Shown: in pieces, positions 62,446 through 64,000 of the stretch
Position numbering within the stretch: position 1 is the stretch's first letter
How the letters are laid out: every line of letters starts with the position of its first letter
From: Methylosinus sp. Sm6
Lineage (GTDB): Bacteria; Pseudomonadota; Alphaproteobacteria; Rhizobiales; Beijerinckiaceae
Direction: 5' to 3'
DNA length: 64,000 nucleotides
Assembly (NCBI RefSeq): GCF_019802345.1
Contig: NZ_JAINDZ010000003.1
Location: forward strand, 124,001-188,000
The notes under the pieces: model-generated
What the model saw: only the letters and a program-made list of their open reading frames with translations
Database searches by the model: none
What the model was told of the DNA's origin: nothing
Made by a program: the position numbers and the translations under genes

Positions 62446-63321
62446 ATGGACGCCAATGAGCCGGCCGATCGCGACGAAGCGCCCGCGATGAACCGCGCAG
62501 CCGTGCGCCTGTCCTCCGGCGACGCGCTCTGGGCGCATATCCGCGAGGAGGCGGAAGCGACGCTCGCGCGCGAGGGCGCGCTGGCGAGCCTCGTCATGGC
62601 GGCCGTCGTCAATCGGCGTTGTTTCGAGGACGCCGTCATTCACAGGGTCGCCGCGCGCCTCGGCAATGGCGCCATGCCCGCCGACATCATCATCGACGCA
62701 TTTTCGCGCGCGCTCGACGAAGACCCATCGATCGGCGAGGCCTTTCGCGCCGACATCAAGGCGATCGCCGAGCGTGATCCCGCCTGCGGCCGCCTCATCG
62801 AGCCCTTGCTCTTCTTCAAGGGCTTTCATGCGATCGAAACGCACCGCCTCGCTCATCGTCTATGGACGAAAGGCCAGCGCGATTTCGCGCTCTATCTGCA
62901 GAGCCGCGCGTCGGACGCCTTCCAGACCGATATTCATCCGGCCGCGCCATTCGGCCGCGGCGTGTTTCTCGATCATGCGACCGGACTCGTCGTCGGCGCC
63001 ACGGCGGTGGTGGAGGACGACGTCTCCATTCTGCAGAATGTCACGCTCGGCGGCACCGGCAAGGAGAGCGGCGACCGCCATCCGAAGGTCAGGCGCGGCG
63101 TCATGATCGGCGCCGGCGCGAAAATTCTCGGCAATATCGAGGTCGGCGCCTGCTCGCGCATCGCGGCGGGCTCGGTGGTGCTGCGGCCGGTGCCGCGCAA
63201 CGTGACCGTCGCGGGCGTGCCGGCGAGCGTGATCGGCGCCGCCGGCTGCGCCGAGCCGGCCCGCGACATGGACCAGCTGCTGAGCCGGCTCTCCTACGAT
63301 TCCTTCAGCTATTCCATCTGA
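62446..63321 (+). CDS. cysE: Serine O-acetyltransferase
   Basis: Activates serine for cysteine synthesis, the point where sulfide from the 39-45 kb operon enters amino acids. The 291-residue protein has an N-terminal helical domain (E-E-A-E-A-T-L-A-R-E-G-A-L-A near residue 35) and a left-handed beta-helix with hexapeptide repeats from about 180 (H-A-T-G-L-V-V-G, D-V-S-I-L-Q-N-V-T-L-G-G-T-G-K). The C-terminus ends in F-S-Y-S-I, the isoleucine tail used to bind CysK. ATG 62446 has GAGGA upstream; ATG 62488 is an alternative. Its 3' end overlaps the convergent gene by 13 bases. Confidence 0.96.
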   Translation: MDANEPADRDEAPAMNRAAVRLSSGDALWAHIREEAEATLAREGALASLVMAAVVNRRCFEDAVIHRVAARLGNGAMPADIIIDAFSRALDEDPSIGEAFRADIKAIAERDPACGRLIEPLLFFKGFHAIETHRLAHRLWTKGQRDFALYLQSRASDAFQTDIHPAAPFGRGVFLDHATGLVVGATAVVEDDVSILQNVTLGGTGKESGDRHPKVRRGVMIGAGAKILGNIEVGACSRIAAGSVVLRPVPRNVTVAGVPASVIGAAGCAEPARDMDQLLSRLSYDSFSYSI

Positions 63322-63629
63322 GCGTCCTCACGCCCGCGCTCCGCCTTCTCGCGTCCGACGCGAGCCGTGAGCCGCGCGAAGGAGAGGTCTTCGCCGGCCG
63401 CGCTCTCGCCGAGCGCGAGCCGCAGGAAGCGCGCCGGAAAGCAGATGGCGTCGATATTCGCCTCGCGCAGCTCCTGCGGACGCTGCGGATCGGAGGCGAG
63501 GCGCTGCTCGACGCCGGCGAGCAGAGCGTCGATCTCGCCTTCGGCGAGCAGGCCCTTGTCGCGCAGCGCGCCGAACAGAGCGGCGAGCACCGCATAGACG
63601 CCTTCGAGCTGAAGATTGGCCGTGTTCAT
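63309..63629 (-). CDS. Small hypothetical protein
   Basis: A 106-residue cytoplasmic protein that I do not recognise. It begins M-N-T-A-N-L-Q-L-E-G-V-Y-A-V-L-A-A-L with a GAGGCAA purine stretch upstream. It is mostly helical (L-R-D-K-G-L-L-A-E-G-E-I-D-A-L-L-A-G-V-E), has one conserved-looking central segment I-D-A-I-C-F-P-A-R-F-L-R-L-A-L, and ends in a charged tail. The 13-base overlap with the end of cysE is convergent. It lies 89 bases from the end of mtaB and could be read together with it. Confidence 0.7.
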   Translation of the reverse strand: MNTANLQLEGVYAVLAALFGALRDKGLLAEGEIDALLAGVEQRLASDPQRPQELREANIDAICFPARFLRLALGESAAGEDLSFARLTARVGREKAERGREDAQME

Positions 63630-63718
63630 GATTGCCTCTCGGGGTCGTGGCCGATGAGAGGCTAACCTCGATCGCGGGGATTCGATCCCTCGCCGAACGA
63701 GAATCTCGACGTCCGCGA

Positions 63719-64000
63719 CTATCCTCGGCCGGCCTGCGCTCCGATCAGCGCGCGCCCGTCATGATCCGTCGCGATCATGTCGAGCATTCGTCCGGGCTCT
63801 TCGCCCGGCGTGCGCATCGGGGTGAAATCCGCCGCGCGCGCGAGGCCGCCGCGCTCGGTCAAGACCCGCAGCCGCTTGCCGCGCTGCGCGTCGAGATGGC
63901 GCGCCAGCGCCGCATCCCCCGCCGCGCGCAGCCGCGCCGCGCGCTCCTTCACGATCGCGCCGTCCATCTGCGGCATCAGCGCCGCCGGCGTTCCGGGGCG
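63719..64000 (-). CDS. mtaB: tRNA methylthiotransferase MtaB, C-terminal part
   Basis: The gene enters from the right edge and only the last 93 codons are visible. The segment reads G-T-P-A-A-L-M-P-Q-M then I-V-K-E-R-A-A-R-L-R and V-L-T-E-R-G-G-L-A-R, followed by F-T-P-M-R. This is the end of the radical SAM domain and the TRAM-like tail of MtaB, which adds the methylthio group to N6-threonylcarbamoyladenosine at tRNA position 37. The radical SAM cysteines would lie outside the window. Confidence 0.75.
   Translation of the reverse strand, partial: RPGTPAALMPQMDGAIVKERAARLRAAGDAALARHLDAQRGKRLRVLTERGGLARAADFTPMRTPGEEPGRMLDMIATDHDGRALIGAQAGRG

Overview
The window is a high-GC chromosomal segment of an alphaproteobacterium, most likely a methylotroph or methanotroph of the Methylocystaceae type (Methylosinus/Methylocystis). 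That placement is inference. It rests on the PQQ biosynthesis cluster (cofactor of methanol dehydrogenase), a thioredoxin-reductase-like ferredoxin-NADP reductase, a 3-hydroxybutyrate dehydrogenase, alphaproteobacterial beta-barrel proteins and an atpHAGDC operon. No rRNA, tRNA, CRISPR array or intact insertion sequence was seen.

Layout. 1-3.3 kb: two outer-membrane beta-barrel genes and an iron/heme/B12-type ABC transporter pair. 3.6-5.1 kb: psd-pssA, phosphatidylethanolamine synthesis. 5.1-7.7 kb: an EamA transporter divergent from a MocR regulator, with a visible operator. 7.8-10.9 kb: otsB-otsA, with a membrane-anchored OtsA. 11.3-14.4 kb: pqqB-pqqC-pqqDE, the last a fusion. 14.5-23.2 kb: mixed genes (TonB-like proline-rich protein, patatin, bdhA, S24 repressor, methyltransferases, FNR, ferredoxin). 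23.3-26.9 kb: an Mla-type lipid transport operon. 27-34.7 kb: an epimerase gene, then an accessory region that looks like an old tandem duplication of a LuxR regulator / small secreted protein / RCC1-Ig secreted protein unit, ending in a sodium:solute symporter. 34.9-38.3 kb: polA followed by a small XRE cassette flanked by a 69-bp duplication of the polA 3' end. 39.3-45.5 kb: a seven-gene overlapping sulfate assimilation operon (ferredoxin, DUF2849, cysI, DUF934, cysH, cysD, cysN-DUF2061). 45.7-47.3 kb: two ParA/MinD-like genes, the second with a broken P-loop. 47.5-52.7 kb: ATP synthase F1 operon. 53-64 kb: mtnP, SIMPL protein, a degenerate GT51 protein, apt, an L,D-transpeptidase, a SNF2/SWIM helicase, a 34-residue membrane peptide, a second MocR regulator, cysE, a small hypothetical gene and the 3' end of mtaB.

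Intergenic regions carry at least five families of palindromic repeats, lettered here A to E: A (about 120 bp, long inverted arms), B (core GCGAGCCTGAAGGCTCGC), C (starts CGTCATTGCGAGC), D (contains GAGCGCTTTCCGATCGAAC) and E (contains AAAGCCGGTTCCCGCTTT). They sit between genes and even inside the atp operon.

The most unusual items are the duplicated LuxR/secreted/RCC1 unit with a seven-bladed RCC1 propeller nested in an Ig-like domain, the XRE cassette at the polA 3' end, the CysN-DUF2061 and PqqD-PqqE fusions, the ParA-like pair with a pseudo-P-loop, and the transglycosylase-like protein lacking its catalytic glutamates.
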